This document shows, one piece after another, positions 1 to 7,238 of a DNA stretch of 15,543 bases. Positions within the stretch are counted from its first letter, which is position 1; the number at the start of each line of letters is the position of its first letter. The notes beneath the pieces are model-generated. The model made no database searches, was not told the origin of the DNA, and saw only the letters and a list, made by a program, of their open reading frames with translations. This stretch comes from Verrucomicrobia bacterium UBA1731 (lineage in GTDB: Bacteria > Verrucomicrobiota > Kiritimatiellia > RFP12 > UBA1067), in the NCBI GenBank assembly GCA_002317575.1, contig DCIH01000086.1, forward strand, positions 9,465 to 25,007. Reading direction: 5' to 3'. The position numbers and the translations under genes are program-made.

Positions 1-1166
1 AAACGGGCGGTGCGCGGGAACATGTCGAAGAGCTTCACGCGCGACACGCGGTAGTTCTTGACGATCGGCGCCAGATCGCGCGTGAGCGTCGCGGGATCGC
101 ACGACACGCAATAGATGCGCGGCGCGGGCGACGCGGCGAGCCATTCGGCGACGCCCTTCTCCATGCCGCCGCGCGGCGGATCGACGATCACGGACGTGTG
201 CGGACCGAGCTTAATGCGCTTCAAATTGCCGCCCACGCGCTCGCAGAAGAAGTTCGCCTTCACGCCCAGCGCGGCGGCGTTCTCCTTCGCGAACGCGACG
301 GCGTCCCGGACGCTTTCAATGCCCACGAGACGGCCAAGGCCCTGCTCGTCGCCCTTCGCGCACGCCAAGCCGAACACGCCCACGCCGCAGTAGAGGTCGA
401 CGAGGTTGCGCGCGTTGTCGAGGTTCGCGAGATAGCCGGCGCGAACGGCCTTGACGAGTTCGTCGCCGATTTTCGGATTCACCTGATAAAAGCCGTCCGC
501 CGCCACCTTGAACCTGAGACCCGCCGTCTGTTCCGTGAGCGTCATCCCCGCCGGCGCATCCCCGAGCCACCACTTGACGCCGTCCACGGGCGTGAAGCGC
601 ACGGTCACCGTCTCCGCCTCGGCGGCGGAACGCCGGACGGCCTTCGCGCCCTGCGTCAGCAGCGCGAACACGCCCGCCCGGATCTGCGGCAGCGCCTTGT
701 TGATCTCCTCACAGACGAGCGGATCTTCCGTCACGTCCACCACCTCGTGCGAGAGTTCCTTGCGGTAGCCCAGAATCCACTTGCCGGCCACGCGCTGCAC
801 ATGGTATGTCGCCTTGTTCCGGTAATGCTCGCTGCGCCCCGCCATCACTTCCACGTGCGCATACGAAAGACCGATTTTCTCGAGGAAGTTTCCGAGCTGA
901 TCCTGCTTGTAGCGGAGTTCCGCCGCGTAGTTGACGCCGGCGTACACCATGCCGGGAACCGTCGGGCCCGGCTCGATCCGATCCGGCGAACGCTCGAGGA
1001 TTTCCACGCAACGCGCCCGAACGAAGTTCTTTTTCTGTTCCGTCAGTTCGGCGCGGATCGTCTCGCCCGTGAACGCTCCCGGCACGAACACCACCCTTCC
1101 GTCTCCAAGCCGCCCCAGTCCATCCCCGCCGTAAACGTTCTTCTCGATCTTCAACGTTACCGTCAT
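1..1166 (-). CDS. TrmA/RlmD-family RNA (uracil-5-)-methyltransferase, 3' end cut by window
   Basis: Cytoplasmic SAM-dependent enzyme that methylates C5 of a uridine in tRNA or 23S rRNA. My translation from the ATG at 1166 gives 388 residues before the window edge. Residues 1-57 look like a TRAM RNA-binding domain. The methyltransferase domain follows, with FYQVNP at 226, SAM motif DLYCGVGVFG at 257, DPPRGG at 329 and the SCDP motif with the catalytic nucleophile Cys356, followed by ATLTRD. An AAGGGGAAG ribosome site lies just upstream of the ATG. It starts 34 bases after the FucP-like gene, so it is probably the last gene of that operon, though functionally unrelated to sugar uptake. Oddity: the C-X5-C-X2-C iron-sulfur ligands of RlmD-type enzymes are absent; the aligned stretch (about residues 66-77) has no Cys. 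The family is secure; tRNA versus rRNA target cannot be told from this sequence. Confidence 0.93.
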   Translation of the reverse strand, partial: MTVTLKIEKNVYGGDGLGRLGDGRVVFVPGAFTGETIRAELTEQKKNFVRARCVEILERSPDRIEPGPTVPGMVYAGVNYAAELRYKQDQLGNFLEKIGLSYAHVEVMAGRSEHYRNKATYHVQRVAGKWILGYRKELSHEVVDVTEDPLVCEEINKALPQIRAGVFALLTQGAKAVRRSAAEAETVTVRFTPVDGVKWWLGDAPAGMTLTEQTAGLRFKVAADGFYQVNPKIGDELVKAVRAGYLANLDNARNLVDLYCGVGVFGLACAKGDEQGLGRLVGIESVRDAVAFAKENAAALGVKANFFCERVGGNLKRIKLGPHTSVIVDPPRGGMEKGVAEWLAASPAPRIYCVSCDPATLTRDLAPIVKNYRVSRVKLFDMFPRTAR

Positions 1167-1200
1167 CGTCTTCCCCTTGCTAACCCCTAACTCCCAACCC

Positions 1201-2568
1201 CTAATCCCTCTTCTTCCCGAACGCGAGGCCGTACACGAGCACCACTGCGAAGCAGATCGCCGGCACGAAGAAGCTCGCCCGGAGCGACTGGGACGACGCG
1301 TGCAGATTCGCGTCCACCGCCGCGTCGAACGCGGGAACGAGCTTCGCCCAGAAGCCGGGCTTGTCGATGATCGCCGCCATCCACGGCGTGAGCAAGGCGC
1401 CGCCGACGATCGCCATGATGAGTCCCGCCGCGCCCAGTTTGTGCGCGCGCGGATCGATGCCCCCGAGTCCGATGCCGTAGATCGTCGGGAACATGAGCGA
1501 CATGCACCCGCTCATCGCGCACAGACACACCACGTTCCAGCTGAACGGCAGCGACCCGACCGTGAACGCGACCGTGCTCGGCAGGTACACGACGCCGAAG
1601 GACGCCAGCACCGCGCCGAACGCGAACGCCGACATCATGTGCGCGGGATTGAAGTATTTCATCAGGAACGTGCAGACCCAGCGGCAGGCGATGAAGAGGC
1701 ACAACGCGATCAGATAGTAGTTCGCCGCCTTCGCCGGCGTCACGCCAAGCTCCTTCTGGCAGTACACGTTCATCCACGTCCACGCCGCGATCTGCACGCC
1801 CACGTAGAACACCTGCGCCACCACGCCGCAGTACCAGCGCGGCGACCGGAAGAGAATCCCCAGAATCTCGCCGACGTTCGACTTCTCCGTTTTCACGTGG
1901 TCGATTTCCGTGGGCTTCGAGAGGAAGAAGAAAAGCCAGATCGCCGCCGCGATCGCGCAGAGTCCCACGTACGGCACGCACACCCAGAAGAGCTCGTGGT
2001 GGACGATCGTCCGCAACGCCTCGGGCGCCATCGCCTGCCGCTCCGCCGTGGTGGCGGGGTTGAGGTTCGCGAGGATGAGCTGCTGGGCGAGGACGATGCC
2101 CACGAGCGAACCGAGCGGATTGAACATCTGCGCGAAGTTGAGGCGCCGAACCGCGGTCGATTCGTCGCCCAGCGCGAGCACGTACGGGTTGCACGTCGTT
2201 TCCAGCACCGCGCAGCCGCCCGCGACGATGAAGATGCCCACGATGTACGTCCAGAAACTCTGGCAGATGCACGCGGGCACGTACAAAAGCGCACCCACCA
2301 CGTACACGCCGAGACCCGCCAGCACGCCCACGCGGTAGCCCGCCTTCTGGATCAGAAGCGACGCCAATAGCGCAATGACGGAATACGCGCCGTAGAAGGA
2401 GATCTGCACGAAACCGGCCGTGGACTGGCTGGTCATGAAGATCTTCTGGAAGGACGGCACGAGATTGTCCGTCATGTTGTTGAGCAGCCCCCACAGCGCG
2501 AAGCAGCTCGTGAGCAGGGCGAACACCGCGAGATATTTCCGCGGCACGACGGGCGTGTCGGTCGTCAT
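1201..2568 (-). CDS. fucP: FucP-like sugar:proton symporter (MFS, FHS family)
   Basis: Inner-membrane proton symporter of the fucose/galactose/glucose (FHS) branch of the major facilitator superfamily, 455 residues with about 12 hydrophobic segments. The residues central to E. coli FucP are conserved at a constant offset of 12: Asn31 and Asp34 (in NNMTDN) match N43 and D46, Glu123 (in VLETTCNPY) matches E135, and Asn150 (in AQMFNPLGS) matches N162. The start ATG lies one base after the TGA of the FucU-like gene and has only a weak ribosome site, which suggests coupled translation. Adjacency to a fucose-type mutarotase favours L-fucose or a similar deoxy- or hexose sugar. FHS members also carry glucose, galactose or N-acetylglucosamine, so the substrate is inferred. 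The gene symbol reflects family resemblance, not proven specificity. Confidence 0.88.
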   Translation of the reverse strand: MTTDTPVVPRKYLAVFALLTSCFALWGLLNNMTDNLVPSFQKIFMTSQSTAGFVQISFYGAYSVIALLASLLIQKAGYRVGVLAGLGVYVVGALLYVPACICQSFWTYIVGIFIVAGGCAVLETTCNPYVLALGDESTAVRRLNFAQMFNPLGSLVGIVLAQQLILANLNPATTAERQAMAPEALRTIVHHELFWVCVPYVGLCAIAAAIWLFFFLSKPTEIDHVKTEKSNVGEILGILFRSPRWYCGVVAQVFYVGVQIAAWTWMNVYCQKELGVTPAKAANYYLIALCLFIACRWVCTFLMKYFNPAHMMSAFAFGAVLASFGVVYLPSTVAFTVGSLPFSWNVVCLCAMSGCMSLMFPTIYGIGLGGIDPRAHKLGAAGLIMAIVGGALLTPWMAAIIDKPGFWAKLVPAFDAAVDANLHASSQSLRASFFVPAICFAVVLVYGLAFGKKRD

Positions 2569-2569
2569 G

Positions 2570-3055
2570 TCACTTCGCCACGGGCGTGACGCCCTTCTTG
2601 AGGATCACGTTGCCGTACTTGGCCGTTTCGCCTGTGAGGACGACGCAATAGGCCTTCTTCGCGCGCTCGTAGAACGCATAGCGCTCCATGCGTTCGACCG
2701 TGCCCGTGTAGCCGAGCGCCGCGCGGTACTTCTTCTCGACATCGGGATCGAGCGTGTCGCCCTTGACGGCTTCCATCATCACGACGGGCGTCGCGTAGGA
2801 GTCGAGCTCGAAGAGCGGCGCGAGGCCCTTCAGAAGGACGCCCGCGGGAATGCCGTCCGCGCGGATGACGCGCGCGTTCATCGTGTGCGCCGGGAAGTGC
2901 GCGTCCGAAAACACGATTTCGTCGCCATGTCCCATCTCGCACAGCGTCTTCAGGAGTTCCGGCGACAACGCCGGCGAAATGCCCTTCAACAGACCGAGCG
3001 CCGGCAGGAAAGCCAACGCCGCGATCACGCCGGAAACAACCATCATCTTTTCCAT
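2570..3055 (-). CDS. fucU: FucU-type L-fucose mutarotase with N-terminal signal-like extension
   Basis: Interconverts the alpha and beta anomers of L-fucose (RbsD/FucU fold). The 161-residue product matches E. coli FucU along its length after a 21-residue extension. His43 (in EMGHGDEIVFSDAHFP) corresponds to catalytic H22, Asp51 to D30, Arg125 to R107, and Tyr-Gly-Asn at 147-149 to 129-131, so it should be active. The extension has Lys3, a hydrophobic run at about residues 6-20 and a small-residue end (PALG), exactly before the normal family start (LLKGISP). That looks like a signal peptide or membrane anchor. The start is supported by GAAGGGG five bases before the ATG; a TTG at the family-typical start has no ribosome site. 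The gene lies 12 bases after the sugar-porter gene and one base before the FucP-like gene. Known FucU proteins are cytoplasmic, so a periplasmic location would be unusual. Confidence 0.9.
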   Translation of the reverse strand: MEKMMVVSGVIAALAFLPALGLLKGISPALSPELLKTLCEMGHGDEIVFSDAHFPAHTMNARVIRADGIPAGVLLKGLAPLFELDSYATPVVMMEAVKGDTLDPDVEKKYRAALGYTGTVERMERYAFYERAKKAYCVVLTGETAKYGNVILKKGVTPVAK

Positions 3056-3067
3056 ATCAACCCCTTC

Positions 3068-4498
3068 TCACTTGAAATACTCTTCGATTTCTTCGAGCGT
3101 CTTGCCCTTCGTTTCGGGCATGAAGAACGCCGCCGTGACGAAGTACACCACGGTGCACGCCGCGAAGATGATGAAAAGCCACCCGTATCCGACGGCGTCG
3201 CGCAGGGGCAGCATCGTCGCCTGCAAACCGAACGCGACGCCCTGGTTCGCCAAAAGCGCCACGCTCATGCCCACCGCGCGGATGCGGTTCGGCATCAGCT
3301 CCGTGAGCGCGAGCCACACGCACACGCCCGGGCCCACCGCGAACGCCGCGATGAAGAGCGTGAGGAAACCCGCCACGGCCCAGCCCGTCAGCAGAGACGG
3401 CTGGAGCATCCCCCACTGGAGGCCGAGGAAGATGGCGCCCGTTCCGAGCGAACCGGCGATGATGCCGAGCGTGCCCACTTCGAGCAGGAACTTGCGGCCC
3501 TTGCGGTCCACGAGCACGCACGCGAGCGCCGTCATCACCAGCATCACCAGCTTGAAGATCGTGTCCGCGTAGTTCGCGAACTTTCCCGCGAGACCGGACT
3601 GCTGGAAGATCATCACGGAATAGCCGAGAACGCCGTTGATGCCGGTCGTCTGGTTGCACACGAGAATCACGAACGCGATCAAAAACGGCACCACGTACTT
3701 CTTCTGCAGGAGCGAATCCTTCGGCGCCGCCGCCAACGCGGCCTTCTGCGCCGCCTCCTTCGCGTCCGCCGCGATCATTTCGTCGAGAACGCGCTTCGCC
3801 TTCTCCTCGCCGTTGTTCGCCGCGAGCGCCGCGAGCGCCTCGTCCTTGCGGCCGCGGCGGTACAGCCAGCGCGGCGATTCCTTGAGCGGCAGAAGCCCGA
3901 AGAAAAGGAGCACCGCGGGTATGCTTTCCGTGAAGAACACGCTCTTCCACGCAAGAAACTTCTTCGCGAGTTCGACCGCCGCGTCGTCCGCCGCGCCGAG
4001 GGCGTTCGCGATCACGAGACCCGTGATGCCCGAAAGCATGATGCCCGCGATGAGCAGCAGCTGGAAGAAGGCCGTGCCCTTTCCGCGCGATTCGGCGTCC
4101 AGGCACTCCGCGAGATACATGGGCGAAACGACGCCGAGGATGCCCATGCCCGTGCCGAACGTGAGCTGTCCGGCGAGCATCATCCAGTAGTTGCCGCCCG
4201 AAAAGCAGATCACCGGCCCGCCGCACGCGAAGACGAGCGCAGAAAGAAGCAGCGTCTTCTTCCGGCCGATCCAGTCGCTCAAAGGACCGGCCAGGAACGA
4301 AGACGCCACCGCGCCGAACATGCACGCCGCCACGAGACGGGAAAGTTCGCCGCTCGTGAACGCGGGGCACGTCGCTTTGATGTACGGCAACGCGACCGCC
4401 ATCGCGGCGGCGCCGCCCAACCCGTAGAGGACTCCCGAAAAACCGACCACCCCCACGAGGTAGGCCGCGTATCGCTTGACGCGCGTTGCCGTTTCCAT
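3068..4498 (-). CDS. MFS sugar porter (XylE/GalP-like) transporter
   Basis: Inner-membrane sugar transporter of 476 residues in the MFS sugar-porter family, unlike the FHS-family neighbour. Family signatures are in order: GPLSDWIGRKK in the loop after segment 2, PMYLAECLDAESRGKG after segment 4, PLKESPRWL at the end of the N-terminal half, CNQTTGINGVLGYS in segment 7 (the QQxxGxN-type sugar-binding motif), VDRKGRK, and PETKGKTLEEIEEYF at the C-terminus. An Ala/Lys-rich central cytoplasmic loop separates the two six-helix halves. The ATG is one base after the TAA of the ceramidase-fold gene, with GGGAG about 11 bases upstream, so translation is probably coupled. Likely substrates are monosaccharides such as xylose, arabinose, galactose or fucose; the sequence alone does not decide. 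Confidence 0.9.
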   Translation of the reverse strand: METATRVKRYAAYLVGVVGFSGVLYGLGGAAAMAVALPYIKATCPAFTSGELSRLVAACMFGAVASSFLAGPLSDWIGRKKTLLLSALVFACGGPVICFSGGNYWMMLAGQLTFGTGMGILGVVSPMYLAECLDAESRGKGTAFFQLLLIAGIMLSGITGLVIANALGAADDAAVELAKKFLAWKSVFFTESIPAVLLFFGLLPLKESPRWLYRRGRKDEALAALAANNGEEKAKRVLDEMIAADAKEAAQKAALAAAPKDSLLQKKYVVPFLIAFVILVCNQTTGINGVLGYSVMIFQQSGLAGKFANYADTIFKLVMLVMTALACVLVDRKGRKFLLEVGTLGIIAGSLGTGAIFLGLQWGMLQPSLLTGWAVAGFLTLFIAAFAVGPGVCVWLALTELMPNRIRAVGMSVALLANQGVAFGLQATMLPLRDAVGYGWLFIIFAACTVVYFVTAAFFMPETKGKTLEEIEEYFK

Positions 4499-4499
4499 G

Positions 4500-5882
4500 T
4501 TATTTCATGCTCCCGAGAAGTTCGAGTTGACCCTTGATGAGATCGTCCGCCACGGTGGGCCCGAACGGCGAGGTCGCCGATTCGTAGCCGCCCTCCTTGT
4601 AGGCGTCGGAGAACGGGAAGTAGCCCTGCGAACCGTTGGTGAGGCAGGTGGGCACGGTGAACGCGAACGGCGAGTCCTTCTTCACCGCCTTGCCGATGTC
4701 GTTGAACGGCTCGCCCGGGAAACCCGCGAACGCCACGTCGCCGACCGCGATCGCCGAAAGGTTGAGGTCGAAGTAGTCGGGACCGTTCTCAAGCGCGAGC
4801 ATGCGCCCGGCGCGCGCGACTTCCGTGGTGAGCTCCATGCCCTTGAACGGGATTTCCTCGTCCTTGCCGGCTTCGTGGAGCGCCCAGTACTTCTTGGCGA
4901 CCACGAGCTCTTCGGCCGTGGGGCGCTGCGACGGAACGCGCACGGCCTTCACCGCGCAGCGCACCTTGCCGTCCGCCAGCGGCGCGCACTTGAGCCACTG
5001 CGCCAGCGCCGCGCCGGCGACCACGTTCGCCATGTGCAGCGCATGGTCGTAGCCGCGGTAGACGTCGTCGAAGTCGCTGTGCATGCCGTTGAGTTCGCCG
5101 GGGCCCGGATTGACGCACACGTGGTTCACGTCGCCCTGCGTGCCGTTGAGGAAAATGCAGTGCGCGTCGCCGCCCGTGGCGCGCTCGAAGACGCGCCGCG
5201 TCATGCCCGGCCAGTCGGCGGAGATCGATTCGCCGCCCACCACGTCCGGATGCGTCTGGAAGGAGATGACGGCGACGGGCTTGCCGCCTTCGCGGTCCGC
5301 GCGCAGGAGGAGCACTTCCTCGTCCGGCGGATTGCCCGCGGCGCGGACGATGTCCGGATTGCCCACGCCCGGGTTGGTGAGCGTGCGGCCGTCCTTCATC
5401 AGATAGCGGCGGCCGAAGGAGATGCGCTTGGCGACCGTGCGGGCGCAGGAAAGCTTCGCCGGCTTCAGGTCGGCGAGCGCGAGGCGCGACACGTCGGCCA
5501 TGCGGGTGATGCAGTGCTCGATGTACAGGTCGTCCAGCTTGCGCGCGGGCGAATCCATGATCGGGTTCTCGCCCGGCGAACCGACGCCGAACGGATGCAG
5601 TTCGCCGCCCGTGTGGGTGTGCGACGCGTGCACGTAGAGATTCTCGGGCTTGAGCCCAGTGGCCGTCCCGACGGCCTCCTTCATGCGCGCGACGACCTTG
5701 TCGTGCACGGCCTCGGTGTCGATCTGGTAGATGACGGCGCTCGCGTCGCCGTCGGAAAACGCGACCGCGGTGATTTCCAGCGGATCGAGGATTTCCTTGG
5801 CGTTGCGTTGCTGATAATAACCGGGCATGTCCACGCCCAACGGCGGCGTGACATCCACGCGCGCGAAACCGACTTTCAACAT
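4500..5882 (-). CDS. Neutral/alkaline ceramidase N-terminal-domain-like protein, nucleophile Ser replaced by Asn
   Basis: 460-residue protein of the neutral/alkaline non-lysosomal ceramidase N-terminal domain family. Visible family features are the opening VGFARVDVTPP, HASHTHTGGELH with His88/His90, SFQTHPDVVGG with His211, SADWPGM at 221, GTQGDVN at 247-253, FPGEP with Glu391, and a Tyr-rich segment at 421-433. These match the zinc-site regions of neutral ceramidases (two His, Glu, Tyr). The ceramidase motif GDVSPN carries the nucleophilic Ser; here it reads GDVNHV, with Asn253 in that place, so ceramide hydrolysis is doubtful. The protein has no signal peptide and lacks the usual C-terminal domain. 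I chose the ATG at 5882 because AGGAG lies eight bases upstream; the longer frame reaching 6152 runs through repeats and resembles nothing. It is the first gene of the sugar operon, so it may act on a sugar derivative; this is inference. Confidence 0.82.
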   Translation of the reverse strand: MLKVGFARVDVTPPLGVDMPGYYQQRNAKEILDPLEITAVAFSDGDASAVIYQIDTEAVHDKVVARMKEAVGTATGLKPENLYVHASHTHTGGELHPFGVGSPGENPIMDSPARKLDDLYIEHCITRMADVSRLALADLKPAKLSCARTVAKRISFGRRYLMKDGRTLTNPGVGNPDIVRAAGNPPDEEVLLLRADREGGKPVAVISFQTHPDVVGGESISADWPGMTRRVFERATGGDAHCIFLNGTQGDVNHVCVNPGPGELNGMHSDFDDVYRGYDHALHMANVVAGAALAQWLKCAPLADGKVRCAVKAVRVPSQRPTAEELVVAKKYWALHEAGKDEEIPFKGMELTTEVARAGRMLALENGPDYFDLNLSAIAVGDVAFAGFPGEPFNDIGKAVKKDSPFAFTVPTCLTNGSQGYFPFSDAYKEGGYESATSPFGPTVADDLIKGQLELLGSMK

Positions 5883-5912
5883 AATGCGTCTCCTTTCAAA
5901 TTCAATGGTGGA

Positions 5913-5943
5913 ATTGTACCATATTTCCCGCTTCCATGGGCAA
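5913..5943 (-). promoter_or_regulatory. Candidate promoter of the sugar-uptake operon
   Basis: Read on the minus strand, TACAAT (5918-5913) is preceded by TGG, giving an extended -10 (TGnTACAAT). A TTGCCC box (5943-5938) lies 19 bases upstream as a weak -35. Transcription would start near 5906, leaving a short leader that contains the AGGAG ribosome site. The stretch is visibly AT-richer than its surroundings. A small inverted repeat, ATGGT-N8-ACCAT (5905-5922), covers the -10 and start point and could be an operator. Both are pattern matches without experimental support. Confidence 0.45.
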
Positions 5944-5971
5944 TGCGTACGCGGGCCGGTCTCCCGCAGGG

Positions 5972-5990
5972 AAAAGGCACCTGGCCTTTT
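5972..5990 (-). terminator. Possible terminator hairpin of the surface transcript
   Basis: A seven-base-pair stem, AAAAGGC / GCCTTTT, closes a five-base loop. Read on the minus strand it is the last hairpin before the promoter of the next operon, and its 3' arm ends in a short T run. The T run is inside the stem rather than after it, so termination may be weak. The position fits a terminator for the giant-protein and barrel transcript. Confidence 0.3.
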
Positions 5991-6040
5991 CAAGATGGAG
6001 GCAGGCGTCAGGGACATGAAGCGGCGCCCGCGGCGCGGCC

Positions 6041-6088
6041 GCCCTACCAATGCACGCCCCCAGGTAGGGCGTGCGCGCCGCGCACGCC
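6041..6088. repeat. Nested GC-rich palindromes
   Basis: GCCCTACC (6041-6048) pairs with GGTAGGGC (6063-6070) around a 14-base loop. GCACGCCC (6052-6059) can instead pair with GGGCGTGC (6067-6074). A near-perfect palindrome, GGCGTGCGCG / CGCGCACGCC with one central base, spans 6068-6088. The alternatives are mutually exclusive. They resemble REP-type intergenic palindromes; a copy of the GAAGCGGCGCC core also occurs at 6018. Confidence 0.6.
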
Positions 6089-6111
6089 GCAGGTTCGCGC
6101 GGCACCTCTGA

Positions 6112-6238
6112 CAGGAGAAGCGGCGCCCTCGCCGCTTCAGGAGGCGCCCCATCAGGAGAAGCGGCGCCCCATCAGGAGAAGCGGCGCCTCGCCGCTTCAG
6201 GAGGCCCCGAGCAGGAGAAGCGGCGCCCTCGCCGCTTC
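6112..6238. repeat. Cluster of four direct repeats, three forming perfect hairpins
   Basis: CAGGAGAAGCGGCGCC occurs at 6112, 6153, 6173 and 6212. Three copies continue into CGCCGCTTC, giving nine-base-pair stems GAAGCGGCG / CGCCGCTTC with loops of three or four bases (6117-6138, 6178-6198, 6217-6238). The copy at 6153 lacks its own inverted half. Spacing is irregular (41, 20, 39 bases). The cluster lies 18 bases after the stop codon of the barrel gene, so it will be in that mRNA's 3' end. It looks like a REP-like or mobile palindrome family rather than a CRISPR. Confidence 0.75.
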
Positions 6239-6256
6239 CGAGGCGCCCTCGCGCGC

Positions 6257-7216
6257 TCAGAAGCTGACCTGGACGCCGGCGCTCAACACGAGCGACGAGT
6301 AGTCGATCTCGGCGCGGTAGCCGCCCGCGGACACGTCGCTATCGTCAATCCACTCGTAGCCGATCTGGCCGTACACGCCGAGGTTCTTGGTAATCTTCCC
6401 AACGAGCCCCACATTGCCGCCGAAGCCGATCATGCACGCCGTGTCGGACGCGGAACCCGCGTCCGTCGAAAGCTCGCTGCGCGCGAGGTTCAGCAGCACG
6501 TCCGCGCCCGCGTACACGTCCAGCCATTCGCACGCGTGCCATGTCGCCTTCGGTCCGAGCCCGATCTGGTACAGGTCGCCGCGCAGACGCGTCGAATACG
6601 GCGTCGCCGCGCCGGCAGTCGGCGCATCCTTCGTCTCCGAATACTGCGCGTACGGCGTCGCGTCGTGCTGTGTTCCCCAATCGACCACATCGTCGTTCCA
6701 ATTGCCGGAGCACGGCGCTTCCGAATAGAGGAAGTAGTCCCAGAACGTGGCCGTGGTGCCGCCGGATTTCATGCCGGCATGGGACGACTTCATGCCCCAG
6801 AACCCCGCGAAGCGGAGCGAAAGGCCAAGCGAGAACGCGCCCTTCTCGAAGAAGTCGTAGCCGGCCCGCAGGTCGAGGCCCATCCCGGATTCCGTATCCG
6901 AAGCGCCGAAGCCCGAACCGGCCGTGATGTCCGTGCGCTCGGACTTGAGCGCCCAGCGGTACTCATCCGAACTGTAATCGGGATACCGCGGATTCTCCTT
7001 CTGGACGATATCAGTTCCCAGCGTATACTGGTCGGGCGACTTACCCAAGTTGTTCCAGGAACGGCTCGTCACACCCCCGCCGGCGCCCGTCTCGCGCACA
7101 TCCATCTTGACATGCGAACGCCAGGCGGGACCCGCCGAGAACGACCACGAACCCGCCGACGCGGAGGTGGCCAGAAGGGAAACCGAAAATGCTGCAAAGA
7201 GGTTCTTCATGTTCAT
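6257..7216 (-). CDS. Outer-membrane beta-barrel protein
   Basis: 319-residue exported protein. Residues 1-21 form a signal peptide (Lys4, hydrophobic core, ending TSASA before GSWSFSAGP). The mature part of about 298 residues is rich in Gly and aromatics and has alternating hydrophobic segments of beta-strand type, such as LDLRAGYDFF, LGLSLRFAGFWG, VYGQIGYEWI and the final SSLVLSAGVQVSF. The terminal Phe fits recognition by the Bam complex. I chose the ATG at 7216 because AAAGGA sits nine bases upstream; an in-frame GTG at 7234 would also read through, but the AAAGGA then lies inside the gene. It begins 22 bases after the giant-protein gene ends, so the two are probably cotranscribed. No POTRA domain is present, so it is not a classical TpsB or BamA. 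Possible roles are porin-like protein, surface anchor, or partner of the giant protein. I cannot assign a named family. Confidence 0.8.
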   Translation of the reverse strand: MNMKNLFAAFSVSLLATSASAGSWSFSAGPAWRSHVKMDVRETGAGGGVTSRSWNNLGKSPDQYTLGTDIVQKENPRYPDYSSDEYRWALKSERTDITAGSGFGASDTESGMGLDLRAGYDFFEKGAFSLGLSLRFAGFWGMKSSHAGMKSGGTTATFWDYFLYSEAPCSGNWNDDVVDWGTQHDATPYAQYSETKDAPTAGAATPYSTRLRGDLYQIGLGPKATWHACEWLDVYAGADVLLNLARSELSTDAGSASDTACMIGFGGNVGLVGKITKNLGVYGQIGYEWIDDSDVSAGGYRAEIDYSSLVLSAGVQVSF

Positions 7217-7238
7217 GACATTGTATCCTTTCACGGCA

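Larger units (their letters stand above)
5883..6256. other. 374-base intergenic spacer between surface locus and sugar operon
   Basis: No credible gene lies here. From the sugar operon outward it holds the ribosome site and promoter candidate (5891-5943), a small hairpin (5972-5990), a set of palindromes (6018-6088) and a cluster of repeats sharing a GAAGCGGCG core (6112-6238). The GC-rich palindromes lie on the 3' side of the barrel-protein gene. Confidence 0.7.

Noticed and set aside
198..1190. Plus-strand open frame of 330 codons
   Set aside because: It lies opposite the methyltransferase gene, whose SAM and catalytic motifs are clear, and is a compositional shadow.
5883..6152. Possible N-terminal extension of the ceramidase-fold protein up to an ATG at 6152
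   Set aside because: The extension runs through intergenic palindromes and the promoter candidate, has no signal peptide, and the ATG at 5882 has a good ribosome site and the family-typical start.
6112..6238. CRISPR array
   Set aside because: The repeats are short and self-complementary, spacing is irregular at 20-41 bases, the intervening sequence is itself repeat-derived, and no cas gene is present.
7217..7234. GTG start for the barrel protein at 7234
   Set aside because: The best ribosome site, AAAGGA at 7226-7231, would lie inside the coding region; the ATG at 7216 has the right spacing and gives a cleaner signal peptide.
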